A stretch of DNA of 64,000 nucleotides. It comes from Litorivita pollutaquae (GTDB lineage Bacteria; Pseudomonadota; Alphaproteobacteria; Rhodobacterales; Rhodobacteraceae). Location: contig NZ_KZ826483.1 of NCBI RefSeq assembly GCF_003205515.1, forward strand, positions 372,001-436,000, read 5' to 3'. The notes under the pieces were generated by a model. The model made no database searches and was not told where the DNA came from. It saw only the letters and a program-made list of their open reading frames with translations. The position numbers and the translations under genes are program-made. Shown piece after piece: positions 63,528-64,000 of the stretch (position 1 is its first letter; every line of letters starts with the position of its first letter).

Positions 63528-64000
63528 ATGCAGAGCGCCAACCTCAATGTGATGATCAAAGCCGCACGCAAGGCGGGCCGCTCCTTGGCGAAAGACTTCC
63601 GCGAAGTCGAGAACCTGCAAGCCTCGACCAAAGGCGCGGGCGATTTTGTCAGCCGCGCCGATATCGCCGCCGAGAAGATTATCAAAGACGAATTGATGAC
63701 CGCGCGCCCGACCTATGGATGGCTGGCCGAAGAAGAGGGGCGCGAGATCCCGGGGTCGGATCCGACCCGCCGCTGGATCGTGGATCCGCTCGATGGCACC
63801 ACGAATTACCTGCATGGTTTGCCGCATTTCGCAGTGTCGATTGCCCTTGAGCATAAGGGAAATATCGTTGCGGGCGTGGTGTATGATCCTTGCAAGGATG
63901 AATTGTTCCATGCCGAAAAAGGCGAAGGCGCTTGGCTCAACGAAAGCCGCCTGCGTGTGTCGGCCCGTCACCGGATGATCGAAAGCATTTTCGCCACTGG
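63528..64000 (+). CDS. suhB: Inositol monophosphatase family protein, N-terminal part
   Basis: 157 residues of an IMPase/SuhB-family protein that runs off the right edge. AAAGGAG precedes the ATG at 63528. The metal-binding motifs are AEEEG (about 67-71) and DPLDGTTNYLHG (about 87-98). It would dephosphorylate inositol-1-phosphate or, as SuhB, also join the ribosomal antitermination complex. The missing part includes the second metal motif (WD-x-A). Confidence 0.93.
   Translation, partial: MQSANLNVMIKAARKAGRSLAKDFREVENLQASTKGAGDFVSRADIAAEKIIKDELMTARPTYGWLAEEEGREIPGSDPTRRWIVDPLDGTTNYLHGLPHFAVSIALEHKGNIVAGVVYDPCKDELFHAEKGEGAWLNESRLRVSARHRMIESIFAT

Overview
This 64 kb window is chromosomal DNA from an alphaproteobacterium, most likely a member of the Rhodobacterales (Roseobacter group). 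The reasons are the protein types and their order: the ctaC / ctaB / small membrane protein / ctaG / ctaE / SURF1 / thrC / M16 protease run, the lysC-ptsP pair, Flp pilins carrying the GAVTVDW signature, a PopZ-like protein, and short Rhodobacterales-type hypotheticals. The DNA is GC-rich, genes are packed tightly, and GTG or TTG starts are frequent. No CRISPR array, rRNA, complete prophage or complete insertion sequence was seen.

Layout. 1-1100: the end of a tight-adherence (Flp/Tad) pilus locus on the minus strand, with two Flp pilins and the N-terminus of CpaB. 1460-9100: a lytic transglycosylase, a 3-oxoacid CoA-transferase pair (scoA-scoB), topoisomerase I, DprA and an RluE-type pseudouridine synthase. 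9150-18500: TldD, then a plus-strand run for aa3-type cytochrome c oxidase (subunits II and III, haem O synthase, CtaG, SURF1) that continues into thrC, an M16 protease and a GNAT acetyltransferase. The gene for subunit I is not here. 18600-29600: an FAD-linked oxidase, Apt and MtnP (adenine and methylthioadenosine salvage), a SulP transporter, a flavin reductase, an acetyltransferase, an EcsC-family protein, a DegP-type protease, a lipoprotein, a 2Fe-2S ferredoxin and an FG-GAP protein. 29650-38500: nitrogen-PTS enzyme I, aspartate kinase, a short-chain dehydrogenase, DUF1178, Nudix and the molybdate transporter modABC.

38900-40250 is the only clearly accessory stretch. A tRNA-Cys gene is followed by the C-terminal half of a tyrosine integrase. 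That fragment is joined to a truncated NERD-domain gene and followed by a likely IS3-type insertion sequence end. It reads as the scar of a lost or collapsed genomic island.

40260-64000: an isoaspartyl methyltransferase-like protein, TolC, a PopZ-like protein, CobQ, a conserved hypothetical, EF-P, a YgfZ-like protein, a glycosyltransferase whose 3' end overlaps an MsbA-like ABC exporter in antisense, two PLP aminotransferases, a crotonase, ValS, an isolated form II CoxL-type molybdoenzyme followed by a DUF2235 hydrolase, a PaaI-type thioesterase, the divergent metF/metR pair and the start of a SuhB-type phosphatase.

Two regulatory sites stand out. A perfect FNR-type palindrome lies between tldD and ctaC, and a perfect MetR box (TGAA-N5-TTCA) lies between metF and metR. 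No wholly new system was found. The best leads are the tRNA-Cys island scar with its NERD/integrase junction and the isolated CoxL plus DUF2235 pair.
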